DNA of 62,143 nt from Coriobacteriaceae bacterium AF45-21 (GTDB lineage Bacteria > Actinomycetota > Coriobacteriia > Coriobacteriales > Coriobacteriaceae), in contig JAQCYU010000012.1 in the NCBI GenBank assembly GCA_027682925.1, positions 1 to 62,143 on the forward strand, written 5' to 3'. Made by a program: the position numbers and the translations under genes. The notes under the pieces were generated by a model that saw only the letters and a program-made list of their open reading frames with translations, did not search any database and was not told where the DNA came from. Below, piece after piece: positions 34,316 through 44,175 of this stretch (within the stretch, counting starts at the first letter, position 1; every line of letters starts with the position of its first letter).

Positions 34316-34801
34316 CTATTCCTCCCGGCATGTATACGCACAGGTGGCGTACTCGGGAAACGCTTCGCGGTCGGCGAACTTGGGATCGACGGCCGGGAAC
34401 TGGCGGTGAGCGACGATGTCGCCGAGCGAAACGGAATCGAGGTAGTCGCGCATCAATGCTTGAGCTCCGGCCCACAGGGGATGATAGCAGCACGTGCCCA
34501 TGCGCGCACAGTCGCCATCGGGTGCGGTGCAATCATTCATAACCATAGGGCCCTGAACGGCCTCGACGACCTGACGAATGGTGACGTCGTCCGGACTGAC
34601 CTTGAGACGCATGCCACCGTGGACGCCACGCAGGCTCTCCACAATACCGGCCTGGACCAAACCGTGCTGAATCGAGCGGGCAAACGAATACGGAACATTG
34701 ACCTCTTCGGCAGCGGTGCGAACAGAAAGCAAACGCTCCGGATCCTCGGCAAGCATCGCCAGCATACGAAGGGCGTAATCAGTCTTCCTCGATATGTCCA
34801 T
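34316..34801 (-). CDS. Rrf2-family transcriptional regulator
   Basis: A 161-aa winged-helix protein, like IscR/NsrR/RirA. The helix-turn-helix is VRTAAEEVNVPYSFARSIQHGLVQAGIV (within about 27-54, given here in part), then GVHGGMRLKV. Four Cys (91, 98, 104, 105) lie in DCTAPDGDCARMGTCC, where the [Fe-S] ligands of the family sit, so it probably senses iron-sulfur status, NO or oxygen. AAAGGGG precedes the start. It leads an operon with the mutY-like gene. A TATACT (34962-34967, minus strand) is a possible -10 box; nothing else is seen in the gap to the tRNA. Confidence 0.88.
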   Translation of the reverse strand: MDISRKTDYALRMLAMLAEDPERLLSVRTAAEEVNVPYSFARSIQHGLVQAGIVESLRGVHGGMRLKVSPDDVTIRQVVEAVQGPMVMNDCTAPDGDCARMGTCCYHPLWAGAQALMRDYLDSVSLGDIVAHRQFPAVDPKFADREAFPEYATCAYTCREE

Positions 34802-35130
34802 TTTTCCCCTTTCAAGGAATACGAACAGCTCGAACGAGCTCCGGGGCCGAGCTTGTGTCGAGACGCTAAATGACCGCTAGGACATCCAAATGGTAAATCG
34901 GATATCCACTGAGTGCCGCGCTTGGAGCGAAATGCATCAGATGCGGCCTACAGTGCAATTTAGTATAACCTAACCCCCCTGTCTCGTTGAACAGGTGTTG
35001 CGCAACAAAGCTGTTGTTTAGACAGATATGCTTATTAGATTTTACTTGCGTTCCCGAAGGGGCGGGGATTCTGGGCGAAGATGCGCCAGGGCGATCGTTC
35101 TATCGAAACAAAGTGCATCAAACGCAAAAT

Positions 35131-35150
35131 GCCACGTCCGAAGACGTGGC
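35131..35150 (-). terminator. Terminator after tRNA-Asp
   Basis: GCCACGTC-TTCG-GACGTGGC on the minus strand, an 8-bp stem with a stable UUCG loop, followed by ATTTTGC. It lies 12 bp past the tRNA CCA end. Confidence 0.8.
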
Positions 35151-35161
35151 TTTAATTGCGT

Positions 35162-35239
<78 letters not shown>

Positions 35240-35285
35240 AGGCAGGCGTTCGCGTTTGTTTCCGCTCGCGTGCGCTGCGGGGATT

Positions 35286-35315
35286 AGTATACACAGAAGT
35301 CTGTCCGGCGCGCAA
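35286..35315 (-). promoter_or_regulatory. Promoter of tRNA-Asp
   Basis: TTGCGC (35315-35310) and TATACT (35291-35286) on the minus strand, 18 bases apart. The -10 lies 46 bases upstream of the tRNA. Confidence 0.6.
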
Positions 35316-35412
35316 CAACTTTTTTGAAAAATTTTTCGGTCCCTCCGGGAGGGTCTCCGGGGCGGGGTTGTCTAAGGTTTTTGTTGAAGCTCGGCCTTTG
35401 GCTCATAAAAAA

Positions 35413-35437
35413 CGGGAGATGCAATCTGCATCCCCCG
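35413..35437. terminator. Bidirectional terminator after the phosphodiesterase gene
   Basis: CGGGAGATGCA pairs with TGCATCCCCCG across ATC (one A-C mismatch), with A/T runs on both sides that give T-runs on each strand. Confidence 0.82.
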
Positions 35438-35449
35438 TTTTTGTTACGG

Positions 35450-35917
35450 TTAGTCTAGGTCAATAAACTTGGTGCTTAGGATCTTGCCGTCTTTAACGAG
35501 CATTCTGGCCATGGTGGGGCCTCGGGTGCCTCTGGGATAGCTGGCGCTGCCCGGGTTGAGGACTAGGCAGCGGCCCACTTGGGCTTCTTTGGTTACGTGG
35601 GTGTGGCCGTTGATGGCTACGTCTACGGATCCCACCGGAAGGTCTTCGCGGTAGTGGGCTACGGCGAATTTGAGGCCTTCGTAGGTAAAGAGCGCAAGAC
35701 GGTCTACATCGGGGCCGTAGTCGCGGTAGTAATCGTTGTTGCCCAATACGGCCCGCACGGGGGCGATGGTGCATAGGTGCTCGTAGTCCATCTCTGACGT
35801 AAGGTCGCCGGCGTGGATGATCAGGTCTGCGCCCTCAAGCTCATCCAAGAGCGCAGGCGATAAATAGCCGTGGGTGTCCGAGATGATGTCGATGCGCTTG
35901 GCGCTTGCGCTGTTCAT
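35450..35917 (-). CDS. YfcE/MJ0936-family metallophosphodiesterase
   Basis: A 155-aa calcineurin-like enzyme with all metal-binding motifs in order: ISDTHG (11-16), HAGDLT (35-40), GNND (59-62), AHYRED (86-91) and NGHTH (102-106). The family splits phosphodiester model substrates; the natural target is unknown. The start follows GGAAGGG. Length is normal. It is monocistronic with its own terminator. Confidence 0.9.
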   Translation of the reverse strand: MNSASAKRIDIISDTHGYLSPALLDELEGADLIIHAGDLTSEMDYEHLCTIAPVRAVLGNNDYYRDYGPDVDRLALFTYEGLKFAVAHYREDLPVGSVDVAINGHTHVTKEAQVGRCLVLNPGSASYPRGTRGPTMARMLVKDGKILSTKFIDLD

Positions 35918-35959
35918 GGGATCCCTTCCGCAAAAAACGATTCGGCAGATACATACAAA

Positions 35960-36008
35960 AAAGGCCCCACGGCCCCGCAGACGATGGGTCTACAGGGCTG
36001 CGGGGCCA
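35960..36008 (-). terminator. Terminator after the LytTR-1 gene
   Basis: GGCCCCGCAG (35972-35981) pairs with CTGCGGGGCC (35999-36008); the minus strand then reads GTGGGGCCTTTTTTG. Confidence 0.85.
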
Positions 36009-36013
36009 GTGTG

Positions 36014-36730
36014 CTAGAGACTCAGAGCCTTCTTGAGCGGCACGACGCGGCGGCGAGAAACCGGCACGCGTTCGTCGACGCCCGTAATGCCCAGCTGGAT
36101 GGCGCCCGAGGGCACCGTCTCAACGTCCGTGACGCACGCTAGGTTGACGATATAGCGGCGGTGAACACGGAAGAAGCCAAAGTCGCAGAGCTTGGCCTCA
36201 AACTGCGCCAGCGAGGTCGTCGACAAAAAGCGATCATCGACGGTATAGATGCAGGAGTAATCGTCCTTTGCCATGATAAAGCGGATGTCATCCACGGGAA
36301 TGAGCACCTTGCGGCCGCCCTTTTCCACCGGGATACGCTCGATGGTCACCTTGCTGTCCGTAACCGGCTTGGCGCGTTGCATGACCTTCTCGATCGCGCG
36401 ATCCAAGCGAGCTTCCTCGACAGGCTTCATCAGATAATCGACGGCATCGACGTCGAATGCCTCGACCGCATGGTCGCTATACGCAGTCACAAACACGATC
36501 GCCGGCGGATTTTTGAGCTTATGCAGCGCCTCGGCAAGTTGCAGGCCCGAGGCACCGGGCATCGAGATATCGAGAAACACGACATCCACGCGACTTTCCA
36601 TAAGCATCTCAATGGCGGAGCGGACGCTCGACGCCTCAGTGATCGTGCCGATCTTGCCCGTCTGCTCGAGCAAGAAGCGAAGTTCCGAACGGGCCGGGGC
36701 CTCATCATCCACAATCATCGCACGCAGCAT
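36014..36730 (-). CDS. LytTR-type response regulator 1
   Basis: 238 aa. The receiver domain (1-120) has VDDE (7-10), the phospho-Asp54 in FLDISMPG and K in YLMKPVEE. The LytTR DNA-binding domain occupies about 135-238 (FFRVHRRYIVNLACV, RVPVSRRRVVPLKKAL). The start at 36730 has GAAAGG upstream. It is the partner of histidine kinase 1, which ends 73 bp upstream. Targets are unknown. It is the paralogue of the regulator at 41900-42634. Confidence 0.92.
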   Translation of the reverse strand: MLRAMIVDDEAPARSELRFLLEQTGKIGTITEASSVRSAIEMLMESRVDVVFLDISMPGASGLQLAEALHKLKNPPAIVFVTAYSDHAVEAFDVDAVDYLMKPVEEARLDRAIEKVMQRAKPVTDSKVTIERIPVEKGGRKVLIPVDDIRFIMAKDDYSCIYTVDDRFLSTTSLAQFEAKLCDFGFFRVHRRYIVNLACVTDVETVPSGAIQLGITGVDERVPVSRRRVVPLKKALSL

Positions 36731-36802
36731 AGGGATTAAACCTTTCGTCAACAAACTACGCCGGGCATCCGCCGCTTGGCGTTGAGCCCATAGCCTTTTA
36801 TT

Positions 36803-38145
36803 TTACTCTTGAATGTCAAAGATGCTCTCCGACAAATCAAGGTGCAGGAGCACTTTGGTGCCCTTGCCCGGCGCCGATTCGACGCGCGTATAAGAGTGCG
36901 GTCCATAAAAGCGATGGATGCGCTCAGAAATATTGTGCATGGCCACACCGGCGCCGCCGCCTTGCGGGGAACTGGCATCGGGGCGGGCGGAGCGCTCATC
37001 AAACAGCCTGGCGGCGGTGCCCTCGTCCATGCCCACGCCGTTGTCGGCTACGGCAATCAGGATTGCGTCGTCGCCGTCTTGATGGACGGTCACGTCGATC
37101 CGCAGGGCATCGTCATCGCCCATGCCATGCCGCACGGCGTTCTCGACGATGGGCTGGATTACAAAGGCCGGGACCAACGTGTCCTCGACATCCTCGGAGA
37201 CATCGAAGGTCGCCAGTACGCGGTCCTCGCCAAAGCGCGCCTTCTCAAACGTCAGGTAGCGCTTGGTCTGGGCAACCTCGCGCGAGACCGGGATAAGCGA
37301 CCCCGAGTTGTCGAGCGTGGCGCGATAGAACGAGGAGAACTCGCGCAGCAGCTCGCGGGCACGCAGCGGATCGGTGCGTGTAAACGACGCGATGGTGTTG
37401 AGCGTGTTAAACAGAAAGTGCGGATTGATCTGCGCTTGCAGAGCACGAACCTCGGCACGGGCCGTGAGCTCCTTTTGCACCTCGAGCTCGTGGATGGCGA
37501 GCTGCGTGGACAGGATCTCGGCAAAACCCGAGGCGAGCGCATACTGGGTGCGGTCGACGGCACGCGGAGTCTTGTAGTAGAACTTGAGCGTGCCGACGGT
37601 GCGGTCGCCCACCTTGATGGGCGCGATGATACCGGCGGGAACATGGTTGTGCGAGCCATCCGAACCCACCACGTCCACCACGCGGTTGAACGACTGCACG
37701 ATGCCGTGCTCAATGACGTAGCGCGTGGCAAGCGTGTGGATGGGCGAATCGGGCAGCAGCTTTTCCTCGAACTCGCCCGCGCAGGCCAGCACGTTGCCTC
37801 ATCGGTGATGGCAACGGTCATGGCACGTGTCTCGGGCAGGATACGCCGGCACACCAAAAGTGCCGATTCCTGCGTCAGGCCGCCCTTAATGTCCTCGAGC
37901 ATGGCCGAGGCAACCGAGAGCGTCTCCTCGGTGTACTGGGAGCGTACCGAATCGGGATTGAGCGTCAAAAAGATAAAGATGCACAGGAAGATGCACAGCA
38001 GCGCACAGGCAATCACCGTGGCAATCGGCTCAATGCCAGTCGCCAGGGCAAAGATAAAGTACGCCAACACGCAAACGGCGCAGACAACGGCGATGATACG
38101 AAAGATTGAAATTGAATTATCGCGCTGGGCGCGGCGGTCGATCAT
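36803..38145 (-). CDS. LytS-like sensor histidine kinase 1 (one frameshift)
   Basis: About 447 aa. Two membrane helices (about 14-60) precede a GAF-like sensor region, then the His_kinase domain with NPHFLFNTLNTI (phospho-His) and an ATPase with VENAVRHGMG and ADNGVGMDEG. The frame breaks near 37795: restoring one G turns DEATCWPA into DEGNVLACAGEFEEK. The ATG overlaps the glycosyltransferase stop by four bases, so the glycosyltransferase, kinase and LytTR-1 genes are probably one transcript. The signal is unknown. Confidence 0.88.
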
Positions 38146-39329
38146 TCAGCCCCCTCCAGGATGCTAATCAGTTGTGCGTCGCGCCAAAGTTCGTCCATAA
38201 TCTTGGGCCAGAAACTCTGAAAACGCAGGTAGCTTGCGGCGTTTTGGCGGGCATAGGTCTTGGCCTCGTCAATACCATGACGCCAGATGCGCAGATACCC
38301 CTCGTGCTCGCGGGTAAACATGCTGCGAACCATGGCGGTCTTGCGCACGCGGTCGTCGAGCTCGCGCGAAATCCACGGACCCGGATAGGGCATGAGTGAT
38401 GCGGCCGTAACCGGAATGAGCTCCTTTTGGTGTGCAGCGAACGTCAGCTTGGCCCGCTCGTAGTACCAACGGTACACGTCCTGCATAAAGCGCGGCGAGC
38501 GCTTCTCGGACTCGGGCGGCAGGTGGCGCACGGTCCACTCGTTATCGAACCACACGTCATAGCCGAACATGCGCATGTTAAACAGGTAGTCCAGATCCTC
38601 GCCGCGGGTGATAAACGGGTCGAAGGCCACGCGCGTAAAGGCGCGGGCGTGCAGGGCCATCAGGCCGCCGCACACGTAATTGGAGCGCGAGATGCGGGTG
38701 CCCGAGAGCGCCTTTTTCATCCAGCGATTGAACTCGATACGCTTGGTCCACCAGCGATGGCAAATGCCCGCTTTGTCCGTGGGAGCCAGCGGCGACCCGT
38801 CGCGATCATAAAAGTATCCGCTCTTGACTAAAATCGGCAGGCTCTGACGCGTCTGCTGGCCCAGCGCATAGGTCGCACGCTTCATAAAGTCGGCATCGAT
38901 GACGGTCTCGTCGTCATCCAAAAACACAACCGCGTCGTGCCCCAGCACCGCCGCGCAGGCAAGACCCATGTTGCGGATGGCGCCGTAGCCGCGCAGGCTC
39001 ACGCACTCGCCCGAGCCTTTGGGCGCAATCTGTGCCACGCGGTCGGCAACACGCGAAGCCTGAGTATTGGTAACGACGGTGACCTTAAGTGTGGGATGCG
39101 CATTAACGATTTCGTGCACGCGATGGGATACGTCGGCCGTGGCAGAAACCGGACAGACCACCAAGAGAATGATGCGCGGAATGTCGCGCACCTGTTCGAG
39201 TGAAGTCAGGCAGCGATCGAGTTCCGGGTTGGCGGCGTTGAGCGACGTCGAGTGATCGTAGGTGCCGGGAGCGTTTGCTTGGGTATCATCGCCCGCCCAA
39301 TATGTTGGGATCACAACCGTGGCGTTCAT
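38142..39329 (-). CDS. GT2-like glycosyltransferase
   Basis: 395 aa with a GT-A fold: VVIPTYWAGDD at the start, FLDDDETVIDAD (the DXD metal site) near 135, and YVCGGLMALHARAF and ITRGEDLDYLFN, the latter giving the catalytic ED pair. There is no membrane helix, so it acts in the cytosol or at the membrane face. Donor and acceptor are unknown. The start at 39329 has AAGGAGGG upstream. It overlaps the start of the LytS-like kinase, an unusual pairing that suggests the kinase responds to envelope or capsule state. Confidence 0.82.
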   Translation of the reverse strand: MNATVVIPTYWAGDDTQANAPGTYDHSTSLNAANPELDRCLTSLEQVRDIPRIILLVVCPVSATADVSHRVHEIVNAHPTLKVTVVTNTQASRVADRVAQIAPKGSGECVSLRGYGAIRNMGLACAAVLGHDAVVFLDDDETVIDADFMKRATYALGQQTRQSLPILVKSGYFYDRDGSPLAPTDKAGICHRWWTKRIEFNRWMKKALSGTRISRSNYVCGGLMALHARAFTRVAFDPFITRGEDLDYLFNMRMFGYDVWFDNEWTVRHLPPESEKRSPRFMQDVYRWYYERAKLTFAAHQKELIPVTAASLMPYPGPWISRELDDRVRKTAMVRSMFTREHEGYLRIWRHGIDEAKTYARQNAASYLRFQSFWPKIMDELWRDAQLISILEGAE

Positions 39330-39350
39330 ACCTTTACCCTCCTTGCAACA

Positions 39351-39388
39351 CAAAAACGGGGCGCCGCCAAACACAGGCGACGCCCCGC
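39351..39388 (-). terminator. Terminator after the MFS gene
   Basis: CGGGGCG and CGCCCCG form a stem continued by CGCC/GGCG inside, followed by TTTTTG on the minus strand. It lies between the MFS stop and the glycosyltransferase start. Confidence 0.8.
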
Positions 39389-39511
39389 GACCTAGCTGAT
39401 TCCATCATACCCACTTGGGCTAAACATTGCTCGGAAGTCAGAATGATTTATGCGGCTACTTCCAAAAGAGTACTGCAGATAGGCACAATTGCTGTACTGA
39501 GCCCGGTTGCC

Positions 39512-40761
39512 TTACGCCGCCGCCTGAGTCATGCGGGACAGGCGGACCAGCAGCATAAAGCCAACAACCAGCAGCACGCCAATGGAAAGGACGCCCAGCG
39601 ACGGGTTGCCGGTCAGCGAGGTGACGACCGACACTAGAAAGGTGCCCATGACGCTTGCATAACGACCAAAGATGTCAAAGAAGCCGTAGTACTCGTTGGA
39701 TTTTTCCTTAGGGATAATGCGGCCAAAGTAGCTACGGCTGAGCGCCTGCACGCCGCCCTGGAACAGGCCGACCATAATGGCAAGCACCCAGAACTCAAAG
39801 GCGGTCTTTAGGAAGAACGCGGCGAACAGCACAATGCCCATGTAGGCGGCGACCGCCACCAGAATCATGTTGAGCGTGCCCACGCGTCCGGCGAGCTTGC
39901 CGTAGATGATGGCGGACGGAAAGGCCACAAACTGCGTGACGAGCAGCGCCAGCACCAGCTGGGTCGAATCGATACCCAGAGCCGAGCCGTAGCTGGTTGC
40001 CATGGAAATGACCGTGTGCACACCGTCGATGTAGAAGAAGAACGCGATCATGTAGACCAGCACGGTCTTGTTGTGGGCGATTTCGCGCATGGTGTGTCCG
40101 ACCTCGGAGAACACGCCGCCCACGATGTGGCCGATGGTGTCCTGGGGACCGCGCTCGCGACCGTACTTTTGCTTATAGGTGCGAATGAGCGGCAGGGTAA
40201 AGATGAGCCACCAGGCACCGGTGATGATAAACGACAGACGCGTTGCCAGCATGGTGGGGACGCCGAGAGCGGGGCCACCCATGATAAGCGCCAGGCAGAT
40301 GATGAACGGTACGGTGGAACCGATGTAACCCCAGGCATAGCCCGAGCTGGACACGGCGTCCATGCGCTCGTCGGTGGTAATGTCGGGCAGCATGGCGTCG
40401 TAGAACGTCATAGAAGAGTTAAGGCCGATGGTGCACAGCACGTACACGGTCAAAAATGCCATGGCGGACATTGGGATAGCCTGCGCCAGGCAAAGGACCA
40501 GGCCCGTGAGGAAGAAGCCCAAGAAGAACTTGATCTTGTGCCGGCGTAATCGGCAAGCGCGCCCAGAATGGGCATGAGCATGGCAATGACTAGCGAGGCG
40601 ATCGTCTGCGCGTTGCCCCAAGCGACCACCAGGTCTGCCGAGGAAGCACCGGTATTGATGGCGTTAAAGTAGATGGGCACCACCGAGGTATTGAGCAGCA
40701 CGAGGGCCGAGTTGCCCACATCGTACATAACCCAGTTACGCTCGAGCTTGGTGTATTTCAT
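39512..40761 (-). CDS. MFS transporter, Atg22/UMF1-like (one frameshift)
   Basis: About 417 aa with twelve predicted helices. It starts NWVMYDVGNSALVLLNT and has MTFYDAMLPDITTDERMDAVSSSGYAWGYIGS in pieces, a loop typical of the Atg22-like group that exports amino acids from vacuoles in yeast. RSYFGRIIPKEKSNEYYGFFDIF near the end also fits. The frame breaks near 40540: restoring one G gives ADYAGHKIKFF. The start follows GAAGGGG. The substrate is unknown. Confidence 0.85.
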
Positions 40762-40862
40762 GGACAGGGCCCCTTCGTATTCGCCCGATATGCAGTTAGT
40801 TCATCGTACCCCAATTGTCCAGAGGCGCCGGTAAGGATTCGGCAAAGGGGCACGCACGAGCC

Positions 40863-41807
40863 CTACTCTTCGCGGTCGAACTCTTCGTCGACGTCGAGCA
40901 CGCGACCGCTGTAATTGACGTGGTTGGTCACGGCTTCCATATCGCCGGTCTCGATAAAGCGGGCGACCGTGCACTCGTAATCGACCAGCGCGCGGTCAAA
41001 GACCTCGGGGAAACTCTCGTTCGAGACCTCGTCGGTAAAGGGGTTCTTCCATGCCAAGTGGCCCAGGTTGCCGGTACGCTCGGGCAGCTCGGTCGTCACA
41101 CGGTGCGCAAGGCCGTCGAGCAGCGAATAATCGTGCACCAAGCCCTCGATCAGGGCAATCGCGCGCGTCTTGGCCGAACCGGCCGGCTCGATAGTGCGGT
41201 AGAGCAGCTGCATGTCGGCTACGGCGCCGGCGTACTCCCCCGCCGGGATATCGATACCGTACACGCGCCCGGCGACGTAGCTCATCAGCACGCCAGCAAC
41301 ACGATTGATGCGGTCGGTCGTGACGATCTCGCCCGCCGGCGGATAATCCTCGACCGTTGCCCCATCGCGCTTGAGCTGCAGCATCAGCACGTCCAGGTCG
41401 CTTTCGAGCACGGCGTGAACTTGGCTGCCCGAAGCCTCGAGCTCGGGATCGGAGTCCACAATGCCAAACTGCTGCTCGTAGACAAAGGGGTGGGCATTGC
41501 GGTCGAGCACATAGTGCGACAGCAGGCCCAGCGCAAAGGCGCGACCCAGGTTGGCATCGCGCGGTTGCAGGTGTGACACGCCGTCGCGCAGACACGAGAA
41601 CTGGCGCGACATACGCGAGCGGTGCATGACCTGAGCAAGCAACGTGCAATCGGAAACGCGCGGCGTGAGCATGTGGAAGAAAAACGGGTCGGGGCCCTGG
41701 TTGCCCAGGATAAAGGCAATACGCTCCTCGTCGGACGTGATAACGCCCTGCGGAAGACGGTCGATGCTTTCCTCGCCAAACAGATGATGCGTAATGAGCG
41801 CAGGCAT
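40863..41807 (-). CDS. Zinc-dependent phospholipase C-like protein
   Basis: A 314-aa protein of the S1/P1-nuclease/zinc PLC fold. Metal-ligand regions are ITHHLFGE (5-12), GNQGPDPFFFHM (35-46), LSHYVLDRNAHPFVYE (about 88-103) and further His and Asp residues downstream. No signal peptide is visible, so a cytosolic role is likely, unlike secreted PLC toxins. The start at 41807 has GAAAGGA upstream. Monocistronic and intact. Phospholipase activity is not certain. Confidence 0.78.
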   Translation of the reverse strand: MPALITHHLFGEESIDRLPQGVITSDEERIAFILGNQGPDPFFFHMLTPRVSDCTLLAQVMHRSRMSRQFSCLRDGVSHLQPRDANLGRAFALGLLSHYVLDRNAHPFVYEQQFGIVDSDPELEASGSQVHAVLESDLDVLMLQLKRDGATVEDYPPAGEIVTTDRINRVAGVLMSYVAGRVYGIDIPAGEYAGAVADMQLLYRTIEPAGSAKTRAIALIEGLVHDYSLLDGLAHRVTTELPERTGNLGHLAWKNPFTDEVSNESFPEVFDRALVDYECTVARFIETGDMEAVTNHVNYSGRVLDVDEEFDREE

Positions 41808-41899
41808 AATGATCCTTTCGATTTCATTCGATGCCACCCATTATGCCCACCGCGCGCCCGTGCCAAACCTGCGGCGGTAAACGGTGGCGTGCGGACCGC

Positions 41900-42634
41900 T
41901 TACGCAAGCCCCAGGTGCGTCTTAACCTCGGCGGCGCGACGGCGTGAAACGGGCACCGTCGAGCTCACACGGTCGAGCCTGAGCTCCATCAGGCCCGTGG
42001 AGCCGATCTCGACATTATGCACGTCTTCCAAATTAACCAGATAGCTGCGGTGGACGCGGATAAAGCCCTCGGAGGCCAGGCGACGCTCGAGCGAGGAAAT
42101 CGACTCATTGATCAGGTACGTCCCCTCGGCGCAGACGGCGTTGCAAAAATCGGCGCGCGCCTCAAAGTAGCAGACATCCGCCACGGGAATGAACACCTTT
42201 TTGCCCCCGCGATCTACCGTCAGGCGCAAAGGCTGGCGCGGAGTATGGACGACACGGCGAGCGCCCAGGGCAGTCTCGATCTTGTCGAGCGCCTTTGACA
42301 GGCGGGCATCCTCAACCGGTTTGACGACATAATCGACAGCATCGAGGTTATAGGCATCGGCCGCATACTCGGCAAATGCCGTCACAAACACCACGACCGG
42401 CGGCCTCTTTAGGTTTTGCAGGGTCTCGGCAAGCTCAATTCCCGAGCGACCGGGCATGGTAATGTCTAAAAACAGCACGTCGGGCTTGTTCGACAGAATC
42501 AACTCCACGGCTTCGGTGACATTGCCCGCCTCGGCAATCTGACCCACACGCGTATCCTTTTCCAACAGATAGCGTAGCTCAGCCCTAATTGGGGGCTCGT
42601 CATCAACCACCAGGATGTTCCAGCCTTCAGACAT
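41900..42634 (-). CDS. LytTR-type response regulator 2
   Basis: 244 aa. The receiver has VVDDE (9-13) and the phospho-Asp57 in FLDITMPG. The LytTR domain (about 140-242) has FIRVHRSYLVNLEDV and TVPVSRRRAAEVKTHL. It is preceded by AGAGGGGAAG. It lies 38 bp after histidine kinase 2, forming the second kinase-regulator pair, with strong similarity to LytTR-1. Both pairs probably arose by duplication. Confidence 0.92.
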   Translation of the reverse strand: MSEGWNILVVDDEPPIRAELRYLLEKDTRVGQIAEAGNVTEAVELILSNKPDVLFLDITMPGRSGIELAETLQNLKRPPVVVFVTAFAEYAADAYNLDAVDYVVKPVEDARLSKALDKIETALGARRVVHTPRQPLRLTVDRGGKKVFIPVADVCYFEARADFCNAVCAEGTYLINESISSLERRLASEGFIRVHRSYLVNLEDVHNVEIGSTGLMELRLDRVSSTVPVSRRRAAEVKTHLGLA

Positions 42635-42672
42635 ATGCGCTTCCCCTCTTTTTCTCTCAATCCAACCGCGTG

Positions 42673-44064
42673 CTACACCGTTAGCGGCGCCGGCTCATGC
42701 GGCTCGCCGTTCAACTCAACGATGACCTGCGTTCCCACGCCCTCCTGGGACTTCACGCGCATGCCGGAATCTTCTCCGTAAAAGAAATGGATGCGCTGAA
42801 GCACGTTGAAGAGCGCCAGGCCGCAACCTCGCTTAACGGAGCCGTCGGCGGTAATGCTCTCGGGCTCCTCTCGGCGATGCTGCTCAAACAGATGCGCGCA
42901 GACTTCTTCGCTCATCCCGATGCCGTCATCTTCGACGATGATCTCCAAGCCGTCATCGGTCTCAAAAGCCCTAACACGAATAGAAAGCGGCTCGGTCTCG
43001 CGCTGCGCATGCTTGATGCAGTTTTCGAGCAGCGGCTGCAAGATAAACGGCGGTACCAGGCTGTCGCGCACCTCAAAGTCGATGTCGACCGAGACGCGCA
43101 GACGGCCGTCGCCATACCGGGCCTGCATAAGATTGATATAACGAGTGCCCTGTTCCACCTCGTGCTCGAGCGTGGTGAGCGTATCGGAGTCAGAAAGCGT
43201 CTGACGGTAATAATTGGAAAAATCGATCAGCAGCGATCGCGCCTTGTCGGGCTCGGTTCGAACGAGCGACACGATGGTGCTGATGGTATTGAATAGAAAA
43301 TGCGGGTCGACCTGCGACTGCAGGGCGCGAAGCTCCACGCGGGCCGTGAGCTCGTCCTGGCGCTCGAGCTCGAAGCTGGCGAGCTGCGTGGAAATGAGAT
43401 CGGCAAAGCCCGAGGCCAACGCCGTCTGGCGCATATCGATGCTGCTCAGGCGGGGGTAATACAGCTCGAGCGTGCCCACGCAATGCCCGCGCACGGTCAG
43501 CGGCGCGACAATGCCGGCGCGCAGACGGGGAAAATAGCCGCCCGTCTCATTGGAGGCGTCGCGCGAAAATACACTCTGTTCGCCGGACTCGATCACGTTG
43601 AGCGTGGTCTTGAGCACGACCGGGGTGCCGGCAGGGCACTTTGCCGAGTCCTCGCCCCAGCTTGCCAACACCTGTTTGCCATCGGTAAAGCAGATGGCAG
43701 AGGCGATGGTCTCGGACAGGATAATTTTAGAGGCGCCCAGGGCCGCTTCGGGCGTAAGGCCGCGCGACGTGTAGGCGAATATTTTTGATGCGATGGCGAG
43801 CGTACGGTCGGTTGCGCTCGATGTGAGGTCGTCGGGGACCACAAAGACATACGAGAAAAAGAAGCACAGCATGACCAGGCCGGCAATAACGACAACACCC
43901 GGAACGGGATTGGGATTATCGGTTAAATCCCAGATAAGCAGCAGGATAAGCGCCGGAACGACAATACCGAGCAGGATGGCCTGAACCACATGCTGGGCCG
44001 TACGAAAGACCTTGGTAGAGTTGTAGCTCTTGCCCAGAATCAGCCTGTTTAAATCCACCGTCAT
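42673..44064 (-). CDS. LytS-like sensor histidine kinase 2
   Basis: 463 aa. Two membrane helices (about 26-75), a GAF-like sensor (about 90-230; SETIASAICFTDGKQVLASWG) and a histidine kinase domain with DPHFLFNTISTI, where Asp replaces the usual Asn before Pro, then ENCIKHAQ and EDDGIGMSEE. The start at 44064 follows AAGAGGGG. It is intact, unlike its paralogue at 36803-38145. The signal is unknown; carboxylates or sugars are sensed by related BtsS/LytS proteins. Confidence 0.9.
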   Translation of the reverse strand: MTVDLNRLILGKSYNSTKVFRTAQHVVQAILLGIVVPALILLLIWDLTDNPNPVPGVVVIAGLVMLCFFFSYVFVVPDDLTSSATDRTLAIASKIFAYTSRGLTPEAALGASKIILSETIASAICFTDGKQVLASWGEDSAKCPAGTPVVLKTTLNVIESGEQSVFSRDASNETGGYFPRLRAGIVAPLTVRGHCVGTLELYYPRLSSIDMRQTALASGFADLISTQLASFELERQDELTARVELRALQSQVDPHFLFNTISTIVSLVRTEPDKARSLLIDFSNYYRQTLSDSDTLTTLEHEVEQGTRYINLMQARYGDGRLRVSVDIDFEVRDSLVPPFILQPLLENCIKHAQRETEPLSIRVRAFETDDGLEIIVEDDGIGMSEEVCAHLFEQHRREEPESITADGSVKRGCGLALFNVLQRIHFFYGEDSGMRVKSQEGVGTQVIVELNGEPHEPAPLTV

Positions 44065-44095
44065 CCCCTCTTGTCCGTAGCACCCATAGCAATAA

Positions 44096-44117
44096 AGAGG
44101 GCCGCAAGCGACCCTCT
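44096..44117 (-). terminator. Terminator after the amidohydrolase gene
   Basis: AGAGGG pairs with CCCTCT around CCGCAAGCGA; the minus strand continues with TTTATT. Confidence 0.7.
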
Positions 44118-44175
44118 CCATTGCATTATGCAATCAAAAACTGTGTTTTACATCAAGCCATCGACAAACGGTATC

